DNA of 64,000 nt. It comes from Micromonospora siamensis (lineage in GTDB: Bacteria; Actinomycetota; Actinomycetes; Mycobacteriales; Micromonosporaceae). A program made the position numbers and the translations under genes. Location: contig NZ_LT607751.1 in the NCBI RefSeq assembly GCF_900090305.1, positions 620,001 through 684,000 on the forward strand, in the 5' to 3' direction. Positions 18,636 through 30,595 of the stretch are shown here, piece after piece. The number at the start of each line of letters is the position of its first letter. Within the stretch, counting starts at the first letter, position 1. The notes below the pieces were generated by a model. That model had not been told where the DNA came from. It searched no databases and was given only the letters and a program-made list of their open reading frames with translations.

Positions 18636-19075
18636 CCCAGCCCCGCCACTCCGTCAGCGTCGCCGCCGTCATCCCCGACGACCAAGGCCGCGTGCTGGTC
18701 ATCCAGCGCCGCGACAACGGCGCATGGCAGCTCCCCGGCGGCGTCCTGGAGCTGGACGAGCCGATCGAGGACGGCATGCGCCGGGAAGTCGAGGAGGAGA
18801 CCGGGGTACGGGTCGAGCCGGTCCGGCTCACCGGCGTCTACAAGAACATGAAGCTTGGCGTCGTCGCCCTGGTCTTCCGCGCCCAGCTCGTCGACGGGAC
18901 ACCCCACCCGACCGAGGAGTCAGCCGCAGTCGACTGGTGGACCTCAGAACGCGTACGCGCCGAGATGAACGAAACCTTCGCCGTCCGCATCCTTGATGCC
19001 CTGGACGCCGACGCACCGCCAGCTATCCGTCACCACGACGGCGTACGCCTCCTCAACCCAACTGGCTCACGCTGA
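18632..19075 (+). CDS. Nudix hydrolase
   Basis: Protein of 147 aa with a complete Nudix box: GGVLELDEPIEDGMRREV followed by EEETGV, i.e. Gx5Ex7REVxEExGx, at about residues 35-58. Such enzymes cleave nucleoside diphosphates linked to a second group; the substrate cannot be told from sequence. A Nudix gene next to the KorSA-type repressor is a recurrent AICE feature and is thought to take part in control of the element. Start GTG 18632 overlaps the previous stop by 4 bp. Confidence 0.9.
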   Translation: MTQPRHSVSVAAVIPDDQGRVLVIQRRDNGAWQLPGGVLELDEPIEDGMRREVEEETGVRVEPVRLTGVYKNMKLGVVALVFRAQLVDGTPHPTEESAAVDWWTSERVRAEMNETFAVRILDALDADAPPAIRHHDGVRLLNPTGSR

Positions 19076-19236
19076 ATCGCACCGTCGCTCGGCCGCCTCC
19101 GGATCTGTCTAGTCCCACCACATATTCGACGGATCCGTCCCAGGACATGCCTGACGTCTCGCCTAGACGTCCTCTGCCGTCGGCGGTGCGAGTGGGGACC
19201 GGTTCGGGACGAAGCGGCTTGGGGCATGATCGGCGC

Positions 19237-19803
19237 GTGGCCAGCCGCGTAGAGAACTACCTCGCCCATCTTGATCGGCTCAGCGGGGGTGTTGAGCCCC
19301 GGTTCCTACCTGTTGCCTCCACCAAGGAAGGCATGAAGGGGGTCACCGTCATCGCTTACCGCCACCTGCCCGACGACCTGGCGACTGCCCTTACCTACGG
19401 CGTCTCGCTGGCGGAACACGCGGACTGGAAGTTGGGAAGCCCCGAGCTGTGCATCAGTGTTCGGTCCGAGGATGACCGGTGGGCCTGGGCGGTCGGCCAC
19501 CTCGGAGAAGGTCTCCGCGGATCATGTCCCTTCACCTACGGCAACACCATCGACTTCGGCGAGCGGATCTCGATGGAGTCGGACATGACGGCGTTCGTCG
19601 TCGGTCCTCCAATCGTCATCGAGGCCGACGACCGCCGCATCGACGTCGGCGGACCTGGACACGAGGGGCACGACATCGTCCATCTGGTCGGCATGTACCC
19701 GATCCACGAGGCGGAGAGGCAATACATCCGCGACCACGGCCTCCAATCCTTCTGGAACCTCGACTGGGACTTCTACGACGTGAGCCGGCGGCCCGCCATC
19801 TGA
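19237..19803 (+). CDS. SUFU-domain protein (suppressor-of-fused like)
   Basis: Protein of 188 aa. The order VENYLAHLDRLSG, GMKGVTVIAYRHLPDD, ATALTYGVSLAEHADW, ELCISVRSEDDRWAWAVG and LVGMYPIHEAERQYI fits the bacterial SUFU domain. Many bacterial SUFU proteins act as immunity proteins against polymorphic toxins, but no toxin gene is seen next to it, so the function here is open. Start GTG 19237 is the best family match, though the ribosome-binding site is weak. Different spacing and separate transcription from the Nudix operon suggest accessory cargo. Confidence 0.7.
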   Translation: MASRVENYLAHLDRLSGGVEPRFLPVASTKEGMKGVTVIAYRHLPDDLATALTYGVSLAEHADWKLGSPELCISVRSEDDRWAWAVGHLGEGLRGSCPFTYGNTIDFGERISMESDMTAFVVGPPIVIEADDRRIDVGGPGHEGHDIVHLVGMYPIHEAERQYIRDHGLQSFWNLDWDFYDVSRRPAI

Positions 19804-20165
19804 TTCCCCGCTGTTGAGCTTTACGGCAGCCCAGCCGCCAAAGCCCGTCAAGCATGTGCCGTGACGGGACACGGCCGCCTCCGGATCACATTGCCGAATT
19901 CCGCTCTATCAGATCAAGGCGGCCCGCAAGCGGGCCGCGCCGGCCCGGCCCCGGCCTGCTGGCGACCTCCGGCCGGCATCGGCCGGGCCGGCCGGCCACG
20001 CTCTGGGCAGCATGATGAAGGCGAAACGCGGCTGTTCCTGCGCTACGTCCCAGGGAAAGTGCAGAAGAAGTCGCCGTCTCAAGACCTCGGGGCTCCGCCC
20101 CGAACCCCGGCCCTCCTCAGAGATGCAGTCCCGGATCACCTCGCCGGGCACCACAAGGGCTACCA

Positions 20166-20233
20166 GCCTCCGCAGACGGGGCCAAGGTCGTTCGTCCAGT
20201 GGGGCGCTCCACCTTGTCCCCGTCTGCGGAGGC
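20166..20233. repeat. 23-bp inverted repeat, candidate origin or transfer hairpin
   Basis: Arms at 20166-20188 and 20211-20233 match in 22 of 23 positions (C20182 opposite G20217 is the only mismatch), around a 22-nt spacer. This is far longer than needed for a terminator and lies in non-coding DNA. Confidence 0.8.
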
Positions 20234-20339
20234 CGGAAGGTCTACGACTGCCCGACGAGGAGATCCTCCCAGGTCCCCGCATGTTCCACCCACTGGCGTG
20301 ATGCGACGCCTCGCCCTCATCAAACCGGACCACAGCTCT

Positions 20340-20384
20340 GGGGGCCGAGAAGCTTTTCTCGGTCCGAGCCTCTTTTCGGCCCCC
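20340..20384. repeat. nested hairpins
   Basis: Outer arms GGGGGCCGA (20340-20348) and TCGGCCCCC (20376-20384) enclose CCGAGAA-GCTT-TTCTCGG (20345-20362). The inner and outer stems share bases, so they are alternative folds. Confidence 0.65.
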
Positions 20385-20590
20385 GAACGTTAGAAGAGTC
20401 GGGGCGTTCCTCCGGCGGAGGGATGCCGTCTGGACCAGGCGCGGGTGCTTAGCACGTCCATACGACAGAGGAGGATTGGTGAACCGCCCCCTGTGGATAT
20501 GCCCGATTCGCCCACAGGACACGCACGGCCTGTCTGGTTCAGCCACTACAGTCAGGCATCGGCAACGGCAGACCTGCCCAGCACGCAGAG

Positions 20591-20626
20591 GGCGGGCCCA
20601 TTGGGGTCGCATCCCAAGGGCCCGCC
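20591..20626. terminator. strong hairpin upstream of the small membrane gene
   Basis: GGCGGGCCC, a bulged A, then TTGGG pair with CCCAA and GGGCCCGCC across a 7-nt loop. It lies 60 bp before the gene at 20687 and may be a terminator or attenuator. Confidence 0.6.
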
Positions 20627-20686
20627 ACAGGTCCCGTCCGCCAATGTCCCGCAGCGGAACCGACTCATCAAGGAGAACGAGACGCC

Positions 20687-20944
20687 GTGACCACGGTAAC
20701 GAGAACGCCGAGGCAGGACCAGACCAGGGCCCGCCTCCAAACTGAAGCCGCGCCCATCTGGGGACTCGTCCTGGTGACCGCGCTTGCGATCGTGGCGGTG
20801 TTCTGCATCGTCCTGGTCAGCGGCTCACATGTCGGAGAGGTCGCCCAGGCGGCCATTACTGCCATCGGCGGCGTGGCCCTCGCATCGATCGGTGCATTGG
20901 GGGTTGTCGTGCGCCGTCGATCCAGCAAGAGCAGCCGTTCCTAG
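20687..20944 (+). CDS. small two-TM membrane protein at the AICE right end
   Basis: An 85-residue protein with a basic N-terminus and two hydrophobic helices (PIWGLVLVTALAIVAVFCIV and AAITAIGGVALASIGALGVV), ending in a basic Ser/Arg tail. The start is GTG 20687 behind AAGGAG. No family is recognised. Its place between the hairpin region and attR suggests an element function, perhaps in transfer or entry exclusion, but that is a guess from location. Confidence 0.6.
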   Translation: MTTVTRTPRQDQTRARLQTEAAPIWGLVLVTALAIVAVFCIVLVSGSHVGEVAQAAITAIGGVALASIGALGVVVRRRSSKSSRS

Positions 20945-20963
20945 CGCGTAGCGGCCTTAGGTC

Positions 20964-21003
20964 GCTGGCTTGGCTGTACAGCCATCCGTACAGCCAAGCC
21001 AGC
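20964..21003. repeat. 16-bp perfect inverted repeat containing the right arm-site copy
   Basis: Arms at 20964-20979 and 20988-21003 are perfectly complementary around an 8-nt loop. The block contains the 24-bp GTACAGCCA repeat (20976-20999) that also occurs beside attL. It may terminate the gene at 20687 and also serve as a recombinase binding site 86 bp from attR. Confidence 0.7.
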
Positions 21004-21089
21004 CGACCGACCCGGTCACGAGCGGACTCGGGTCGACAGGGCGAGCAGGTCAACGGCAGTAGCCGACGCCGACCGACAGCAGTCTTGAT

Positions 21090-21134
21090 CTTTGCAAGGC
21101 AGGGGTTAGGGGTTCGAGTCCCCTGGGCTCCACC
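21090..21134 (+). repeat. attR, right copy of the 45-bp core repeat
   Basis: A perfect copy of 10012-10056, the 3' half of tRNA-Ala without its 5' half. It is therefore not a tRNA gene. CCG follows, the probable original chromosomal context of the tRNA. Confidence 0.95.
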
Positions 21135-21304
21135 GAACGATACCCAAACGGATGGTCCGACGCCGCGAAGCTGCAGGCCACGGCTCACCGGGTCTCCCTC
21201 AAACCCGGTGCGGAACAACCGGCGCGGCTCGGAGTGGGATGGACGGCCAGTGGGCGAGTTGGCCTGGCCCTCTCGTGGGTATCAGGCGTGGACCGACCGT
21301 TCGA
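21135..21304. other. chromosomal flank after attR
   Basis: 170 bp with no gene seen. Together with 20945-21089 inside the element, this makes a 360-bp gene-free junction holding the arm-site hairpin and attR. Confidence 0.5.
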
Positions 21305-21679
21305 TCACACCTTGAGGACATCCACGTCGTACAGCGCTATCGACGCGTCGCGGGAGGCGAGGGTCAGCCCTTCGGTGATTGCCTGTGCCACCAGCATGCG
21401 GTCGAAGGGGTCGCGGTGGTGCGAGGGCAGGCGGCCGGCGGCGATGGCGTGGGCATGGGTCACCGGGAGTTCTCGGAAGCCCATGTCCCTTACCCGCTCT
21501 GCCAGGTCGGGGGGTCCGGTGAGTTTCCCGGTGCTCTGTTTGATGGTGATCTCCCACAGGGTGACCGAGGAGAGGAAGATGTCCGGCTCGTGGCGTAGTC
21601 GGTCGAGCAGTTCGGTGCCGAGGGTGGGGTCGCCGGTGATGGCCCAGAGCGCGACGTGAGTGTCCAGCAGTAGGTTCAT
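21305..21679 (-). CDS. VapC-type PIN-domain toxin
   Basis: Protein of 124 aa with the PIN-domain acidic set: MNLLLDTHVALW (Asp6), SSVTLWEITIK (Glu), HRDPFDRMLVAQA (Asp residues) and LTLASRDASIALY (Asp). PIN toxins are Mg-dependent RNases that cut tRNA or rRNA. The ATG overlaps the antitoxin stop by 4 bp. It lies just outside attR, so it belongs to the chromosome or to an older insertion. Its GC content is slightly lower than that of its neighbours. Confidence 0.92.
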   Translation of the reverse strand: MNLLLDTHVALWAITGDPTLGTELLDRLRHEPDIFLSSVTLWEITIKQSTGKLTGPPDLAERVRDMGFRELPVTHAHAIAAGRLPSHHRDPFDRMLVAQAITEGLTLASRDASIALYDVDVLKV

Positions 21680-21930
21680 GCGCCAGTGCCGAAGTCGTCG
21701 GCGATTTCGGCGTTGGTCTGTGCTGAGTCCCAGTCACCGGAGAGGTCCACTTGCCCGGCGAGGGAGCCCACTGCGGTGCGGTTGGCCCGCCGGACCAGCG
21801 GTACGACCTTCGCCACCGGGGTACCCGCTCGGTCGATGATGATCTCCTCGCCGTGTTCCACCCGTTCGATGATGCGCGACAGATGGGTCTTGGCATCATG
21901 CATGTTGTAGTGCACCGCCTCAGCCGACAT
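21676..21930 (-). CDS. Phd/YefM-type antitoxin of the VapC toxin
   Basis: An 84-residue protein with the Phd/YefM pattern: YNMHDAKTHLSRIIERVEHG, EEIIIDRAGTPVAKVVPL, then a flexible C-terminal tail that binds the toxin (GDWDSAQTNAEIADDF). AGGAGG precedes ATG 21930. Palindromes upstream fit autoregulation by the antitoxin-toxin complex. Confidence 0.92.
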   Translation of the reverse strand: MSAEAVHYNMHDAKTHLSRIIERVEHGEEIIIDRAGTPVAKVVPLVRRANRTAVGSLAGQVDLSGDWDSAQTNAEIADDFGTGA

Positions 21931-21945
21931 GGCGCGACCTCCTCG

Positions 21946-21968
21946 CTTAGCTAAGGGATTAGTTTAGC
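21946..21968 (-). promoter_or_regulatory. operator of the toxin-antitoxin operon
   Basis: CTTAGCTAAG (21946-21955) is a perfect palindrome. GCTAA (21950-21954) and TTAGC (21964-21968) form an overlapping inverted repeat. It is an AT-rich island 16 bp upstream of the antitoxin start. Confidence 0.65.
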
Positions 21969-22262
21969 CTGCTTGGCCGCATGCGTCAGTGGCCTCGGCT
22001 GCTCAGGGCTGGTTCGCGAGACGCCGTCCAAGTCCGTGTTCCGGGAGAGTCAGGGTCAACGGATCACCAGGGATGGCGGCGGTGTGGTTCGCATGGTGGT
22101 GCCTCCGGCCCACCAGCACCTTCCGGCCAGCTCTCTCGACTTCCTCTGCTCGCCGGGGGATCCTCAGGCCATGTGCCGTCAGCTGAGGCAGCTGCTGGTT
22201 CGGCCTCGGACCGGGCGGGCTGGCCGGGGAGTGCCCGTGGGTGTCTTCGTCGTCCGGCCCTC
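21969..22262. other. gap between toxin-antitoxin pair and exchanger gene
   Basis: About 290 bp; I see no gene, RNA or strong repeat here. Confidence 0.45.
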
Positions 22263-23291
22263 TCAGCCGGGCCGGATCAGCAGCAGGACCACGGTGGCCA
22301 GGTAGATGACCGGGATGGCGACCCCTTCGAAGCCGATTCCCCGACGCTCCCGGATCACCAGCCCGGCCGCCAGCGTGGCGGTCATCAGGGTGGTCATGCC
22401 GGTGAACAGCAGCCCCGACAGATTGGCCTCGGAATAGATCGATCCGGATCGGTAGGTTCCGTCGGCGAGGAAGAGCATCAAAGAGTCGAAGGCGTTGCCG
22501 CCGAGGATGTTGCCGATGCCGAGGGTCAGTGCCCCGATGCGCACCGCCGCGATGAGGGTGATCAATTCCGGTAGCGATGTGAGCGCCGTGGTGATCGTGA
22601 AACCGACGAAGCCGCTGGGCAGACCCGAAGCGGCCACCACGCCGAGCCCGCCCTGGCCGATCAGGAAACCGGTGGCGGCCACCACGGCAGCCAGCGCGGC
22701 CAGCCGGAGCCACAACTGGCGGGTGCTCGCACCGGACGAAGCGGTGTCCGGCACATCCTCACGGGTGTCGGCGGTTCGGCGGGCGAGCCACATCGGTTCC
22801 CGGCGCAGCCGGCGTAGCAGCACCAGACCGTACAGATAGATGACGGGGATCAGCAGGCTCGCCGGATGCACCCAGAGGACGGTGAGTTCAGGCGTCGCGT
22901 ACGCCACCACGGGCAGGCAGAGCAACGCCACCAGGACGAGCGACTGCAGGATGTTCTCCAGAGACGCGGCCGCGTGTTCGATGTTGGACCTGCGGTAGAG
23001 CAGATCGGCGATGGCCAGCCACACCGTCTGCACCGCGATGCCGCCGATCGGGTTCGCGAGGGCGAACTCGGCGTCCTGCCGGACCGAGCCGATGATCGTG
23101 GTGGCGATGCCGGGCAGCGAGGTCACCGCGCCGAGCAGCAGGGCGCCGGCCACCGCCTCGCCCATGCCGGTCCGGTCCGCCAGCTCGTCCGCGGTCCGGG
23201 CCAGTGCCCCGCCGGCGAACAGGATCGCCACCAGCGCGGTGAGCAGCGCGATCACGCTGGGCACGAGCGGCCAGGTACCGGTGGCTGTCAT
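22263..23291 (-). CDS. sodium/calcium exchanger family membrane protein
   Basis: Protein of 342 aa with about ten membrane helices in two halves. The alpha-repeat signatures of the cation/Ca exchanger superfamily are clear: GALLLGAVTSLPGIATTIIG with FALANPIGG in the first half, GFTITTALTSLPELITLIAA with LGIGNILGGNAFDSL in the second. A cytoplasmic loop (about 180-210) joins them. The family exchanges Ca2+ for Na+ or H+; the ion cannot be fixed from sequence. Start ATG 23291 places the first helix near the N-terminus; an in-frame GTG at 23348 is possible but lacks a ribosome-binding site. Confidence 0.88.
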   Translation of the reverse strand: MTATGTWPLVPSVIALLTALVAILFAGGALARTADELADRTGMGEAVAGALLLGAVTSLPGIATTIIGSVRQDAEFALANPIGGIAVQTVWLAIADLLYRRSNIEHAAASLENILQSLVLVALLCLPVVAYATPELTVLWVHPASLLIPVIYLYGLVLLRRLRREPMWLARRTADTREDVPDTASSGASTRQLWLRLAALAAVVAATGFLIGQGGLGVVAASGLPSGFVGFTITTALTSLPELITLIAAVRIGALTLGIGNILGGNAFDSLMLFLADGTYRSGSIYSEANLSGLLFTGMTTLMTATLAAGLVIRERRGIGFEGVAIPVIYLATVVLLLIRPG

Positions 23292-23490
23292 GCGGTGTGG
23301 CCTCTGAGCGGCCCGTTCGTAAGGAACATGACTCCATCCGTACCGCACCGAGTTCTCAGCGGTAGGGCGATCCGATGACGGTGCGGGTGCAACTCGATGG
23401 CAGTCCCGTCACGCCCGTCATCTTCCGGGCGCGCGGGTCGCTGGTTTTCAGCTGCGGGCGGGCTGGACGGTGGGCACTACCGTGCCGGCC

Positions 23491-23607
23491 ATGGGAGCGA
23501 TCAAGCCGTGGCACCTGTCCGTCCTCATCCTCTGCCTGTTGCTCCCGCTGCTGGCGGCGGCAGGTGGAGTCTGGCTGGCCCGGCGCCGGTCCCGGAACCG
23601 TCGCTGA
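23491..23607 (+). CDS. 38-residue single-TM peptide with KPWH motif
   Basis: Encodes MGAIKPWHLS followed by a hydrophobic helix (VLILCLLLPLLAAAGGVWLA) and a basic tail RRRSRNRR. The opening resembles the LKPWHW start of actinobacterial TatA proteins, but the amphipathic helix of TatA is missing. It could be a TatA-like remnant or a true small membrane peptide. It ends 22 bp from the kinase stop, in convergent orientation. Confidence 0.5.
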   Translation: MGAIKPWHLSVLILCLLLPLLAAAGGVWLARRRSRNRR

Positions 23608-23628
23608 CCGTCGCCGCGCGGCAGGGCA

Positions 23629-25212
23629 TCAGTCCAGATCGGCGGCGACCCGGTCGATGTCCTTGGTGAGCTGCGTGAAGCCGGCGTCGGTGAGCCGTCC
23701 GCCCTTGTTGAGTTCGGTGAGCTTGTCGCGGAACTTCTTGATGTCGTCCTTCGCCCGCTGCGGGTCGTCCGAGGCGAGGTCCTTGGCGATGGCGTCCACC
23801 TTGGCGTACAGGTCCTTGGCGGCGTCCGGGCTGAGCTGACCGGTGTCCACCTGCTCCTTGATGGAGAGCCGGATCGCGACGATCGGGTCGCTCGGCGGGG
23901 GCGGCGAGGGCGAGGGGCTGGCGGTGCGCGGCGGCGTACTGGCCGGGGCGCTGGTGGGTGCCGCGCTCCGGGTGGCCGGCCGCGCCGAGGTGGTGCGGGT
24001 CGACGGTGCGGGCGTACTCGGTCGGGCCCTGGTGGTGGTCGGCGCGGCGGTGACGGTGACGACGGGGTTCGGCGGGGCCTGGGTGACGACCGCGGCGGTC
24101 GGCGCCACGACCGGCGGTGTCAGCGGATCGTCGTCGTCGCCGGTGAGTTGGCTCGCGACGACCACGGCGAGGAGCGCGACCACGGCGAGCACACCCAGCG
24201 CCGCGGCGAGGCCCTGACGTTGGCGGCGCCGGTCCGCCGGCGGGTCCGCCTGCTCGACCGCGGGCCGGGCGTCGGAGGCAGGGAACGGGCCGCCGCCGGC
24301 GACCGGCCACGGTCCGGCCGGATGCGCCCGGCCGGCGGCGGCCGCGACGGCCGGAACCAGCGGCACGGGTACGGACCCGGCCCCGGTCAGCTCGGCCCGG
24401 ATCGCGGCCAACCGGTCCCGGACCTGCGCGGCGTCCGTCGGGCGGCCGGCTGGTTCCTTGGCGAGCAGGTCCGCGACCAGGGCGTCCAGTGCCGCCGGTA
24501 CGTCGGGACGGCGGCTGCTCGGCGCGGCGGCCGGGTCGTGCAGGTGCTGGTGGAGCACGTGCAGCGGGTCACCGGTGAACGGGGGGATGCCGGTGAGCAT
24601 GGCGTAGAGGGTGCAGCCGAGCCCGTAGAGATCGGTGCGGGCGTCGACGGCCCCGCCGACGGCCTGCTCGGGGGACATGTAGGAGCTGGTGCCGAGCCGG
24701 GTGGCCGCGTTGGTGAGGGTGTTCTCGCCGTCCTGGGGGAGCCGGGCGATGCCGAAGTCGCAGATCTTCACGATGCCGGTGGGGGTGACGATCAGGTTGC
24801 CGGGCTTGATGTCCCGGTGCACCACGCCCGCCTCGTGGGCGGCGACCAGCCCGTCGCAGGTCTGCTCGGCGATGGCGACCGCCTGGGCCACGGGCACCGG
24901 CCCGCGGCCGATCAGCGCCGAGACGGTCGGCCCATCGACCAGCTCCATGACCAGGTAGGGGTCGCCCTCGTCGGTGCCGAAGTCGTAGACGGCGACGATG
25001 TGCGGGTGGGCCAGCCGGGCGACCGCCCGGGCCTCCCGGTCGAACCGGTCCAGGGCGGTCGGTTCGTCGAGCCCGGCGCCGGTGAGTACCTTCACCGCGA
25101 CCGGGCGGTCCAGGCGCAGGTCCCTGCCCCGCCACACGGCGGCCATGCCACCGCTGCCCAGCAGCTCCTCGGTCTGGTAGCGCCCGCCCAACAGTCTCGA
25201 CACCGTCTCCAT
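23629..25212 (-). CDS. PknB-type serine/threonine protein kinase, membrane anchored
   Basis: Protein of 527 aa. The Hanks-type kinase domain covers ~11-270: P-loop GSGGMAAVW (19-27), Lys41 in VAVKVL, HRDIKPGN (132-139), DFG (152-154) and the activation-loop end GTSSYMSPEQ. A Pro/Ala linker, one membrane helix (~330-352), a long Thr/Pro/Ala extracellular linker and a helical C-terminal domain (SIKEQVDTGQLSPDAAKDLY) follow. There are no PASTA repeats, so the sensed signal differs from PknB. Start ATG 25212 is chosen by family length; an upstream GTG is possible. It is divergent from the CBS gene. Confidence 0.93.
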   Translation of the reverse strand: METVSRLLGGRYQTEELLGSGGMAAVWRGRDLRLDRPVAVKVLTGAGLDEPTALDRFDREARAVARLAHPHIVAVYDFGTDEGDPYLVMELVDGPTVSALIGRGPVPVAQAVAIAEQTCDGLVAAHEAGVVHRDIKPGNLIVTPTGIVKICDFGIARLPQDGENTLTNAATRLGTSSYMSPEQAVGGAVDARTDLYGLGCTLYAMLTGIPPFTGDPLHVLHQHLHDPAAAPSSRRPDVPAALDALVADLLAKEPAGRPTDAAQVRDRLAAIRAELTGAGSVPVPLVPAVAAAAGRAHPAGPWPVAGGGPFPASDARPAVEQADPPADRRRQRQGLAAALGVLAVVALLAVVVASQLTGDDDDPLTPPVVAPTAAVVTQAPPNPVVTVTAAPTTTRARPSTPAPSTRTTSARPATRSAAPTSAPASTPPRTASPSPSPPPPSDPIVAIRLSIKEQVDTGQLSPDAAKDLYAKVDAIAKDLASDDPQRAKDDIKKFRDKLTELNKGGRLTDAGFTQLTKDIDRVAADLD

Positions 25213-25340
25213 GTTTCCATCCGCGTCGCTCGCTACACCGCCCGCGCGCGGCCGGTGGACGGTATCGGACAGCATGTGCGGGCCCGACCGGGGTAGCAGA
25301 GAGGGGACGACGACCCCCCCGAAAGTGAGGTGTGACGCTG

Positions 25341-25760
25341 ATGCCGACCGCGCGCGACATCATGACCAGCGACGTGACCTGCATCCGTGAGCAGGACGAC
25401 CTCCGGGTGGCCGCCCGCCGGATGGCCGAGCTGGGTGTCGGGGCGTTGCCGATCTGCGGCGACGACAACCGGCTCAAGGGCATGCTGACCGACCGCGACA
25501 TCGTCGTGAAGGTGCTGGCCGAGGGGCGGGACCCGGGCAACGTGACCGCGGGTGAGCTGGCCCAGGGTGAGGCGGTGACCATCGGTGCCGACGACGATGC
25601 CACCGAGATCCTGCGCACCATGGGCAAGCACCAGGTACGCCGGCTGCCGGTGATCGACGGGCACGAGCTCGTCGGCATCGTGGCGGTCGCCGACGTGGCG
25701 CGGTCGCTCCCGGAACGCCCGGTGGGTGACCTGATCGAGGCGATCTCCGAGCGCGGCTGA
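25341..25760 (+). CDS. tandem CBS-domain protein
   Basis: Protein of 139 aa made of two CBS domains (DIMTSDVTCIREQDDLRVAA; VTIGADDDATEILRTMGKHQ) each ending in the typical GMLTDRDI / GIVAVADVA strand. CBS pairs bind adenosyl nucleotides and gate enzymes or transporters; stand-alone ones are often stress-linked. Start ATG 25341 is preferred because GTGAGG at 25325-25331 is too close to GTG 25332. A paralogue lies at 34201-34626. Confidence 0.9.
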   Translation: MPTARDIMTSDVTCIREQDDLRVAARRMAELGVGALPICGDDNRLKGMLTDRDIVVKVLAEGRDPGNVTAGELAQGEAVTIGADDDATEILRTMGKHQVRRLPVIDGHELVGIVAVADVARSLPERPVGDLIEAISERG

Positions 25761-25865
25761 CCCGCGCGGAGCGCGCCGGTCGCCGCCGTCCCCGTCAACC
25801 GGGGCGGCGCCGACCGTCGCGGTACCCCCGGGCCTCGGCCGCCAACCGGCGAGGGGTAGGCAGCC

Positions 25866-30341
<4,476 letters not shown>

Positions 30342-30529
30342 CGAGCGGTACGGCCGGGCTGCCGGCCCCGCTTCCCGGAGCCGCCACCGCGATCCCAGCC
30401 GTGCGTCATCTCGCCTCCCGGTCTCGTCCCGGCGCCCTGGCTTCCCGCCCGGCCGTCCGTTATGCCCGGCAAGTGGGGGTAGTTTCCGCCGGTGGTACGG
30501 GCATGGACGGGGCGGCCGGTGGAATCCGG

Positions 30530-30578
30530 GGTGGACGGGTCCGCCAGGACGGCTGGTGGACGGGTCCGCCAGGACGGC
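30530..30578. repeat. tandem duplication of a 24-bp unit
   Basis: Two identical 24-bp copies (30530-30553 and 30555-30578, period 25) upstream of the gene at 30596. Possibly promoter-related or a simple slippage product. Confidence 0.7.
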
Positions 30579-30595
30579 ATCCGGGGGAGGACGGG

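Larger units (their letters stand above)
19804..20686. other. hairpin-rich non-coding region of the AICE
   Basis: About 880 bp without a credible gene. It holds at least five strong inverted repeats: 19919-19938 (9-bp arms, 2-nt loop), 20088-20102 (CGGGGC-TCC-GCCCCG), 20166-20233 (23-bp arms, one mismatch), 20340-20384 (nested) and 20591-20626 (14 paired bases with one bulged A, 7-nt loop). AICEs need an origin of replication and a cis-acting transfer locus (clt). This is the best candidate place in the element, but the assignment is an inference. Confidence 0.6.
10012..21134. mobile_element. integrated AICE of pSAM2 type in tRNA-Ala
   Basis: An element of about 11.1 kb flanked by 45-bp perfect direct repeats of the tRNA-Ala 3' end (10012-10056 and 21090-21134). 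It has the usual AICE modules: site-specific recombination (Int, Xis beside attL), rolling-circle-type replication (Rep), conjugal DNA translocation (FtsK/TraB-like), transfer or spread membrane genes, and regulation (a Pra-like activator and a KorSA-like GntR repressor on divergent arms with a Nudix gene). All core genes look intact, so it may still excise and transfer. It also carries a GGDEF gene, a PP2C-like gene and a SUFU-domain gene. Confidence 0.93.

Noticed and set aside
19237..19803. SUFU protein as part of a toxin-immunity locus
   Set aside because: No polymorphic toxin or secretion gene lies nearby, so only the domain assignment is kept.
20160..20612. A minus-strand cysteine-rich small protein (CRCRC ... 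PCVSCG)
   Set aside because: Cysteines occur only in the first third, there is no convincing start signal, and the frame crosses the long inverted repeats; more likely chance.
20479..20745. A short plus-strand gene behind a good GAGGAGG site in the AICE
   Set aside because: The protein is Arg/Pro-rich without family character, runs through the strong hairpin at 20591-20626 and overlaps the better-supported gene at 20687.
21090..21134. A second tRNA-Ala gene
   Set aside because: Only the 3' half is present; the acceptor 5' strand and D arm are missing. It is attR.
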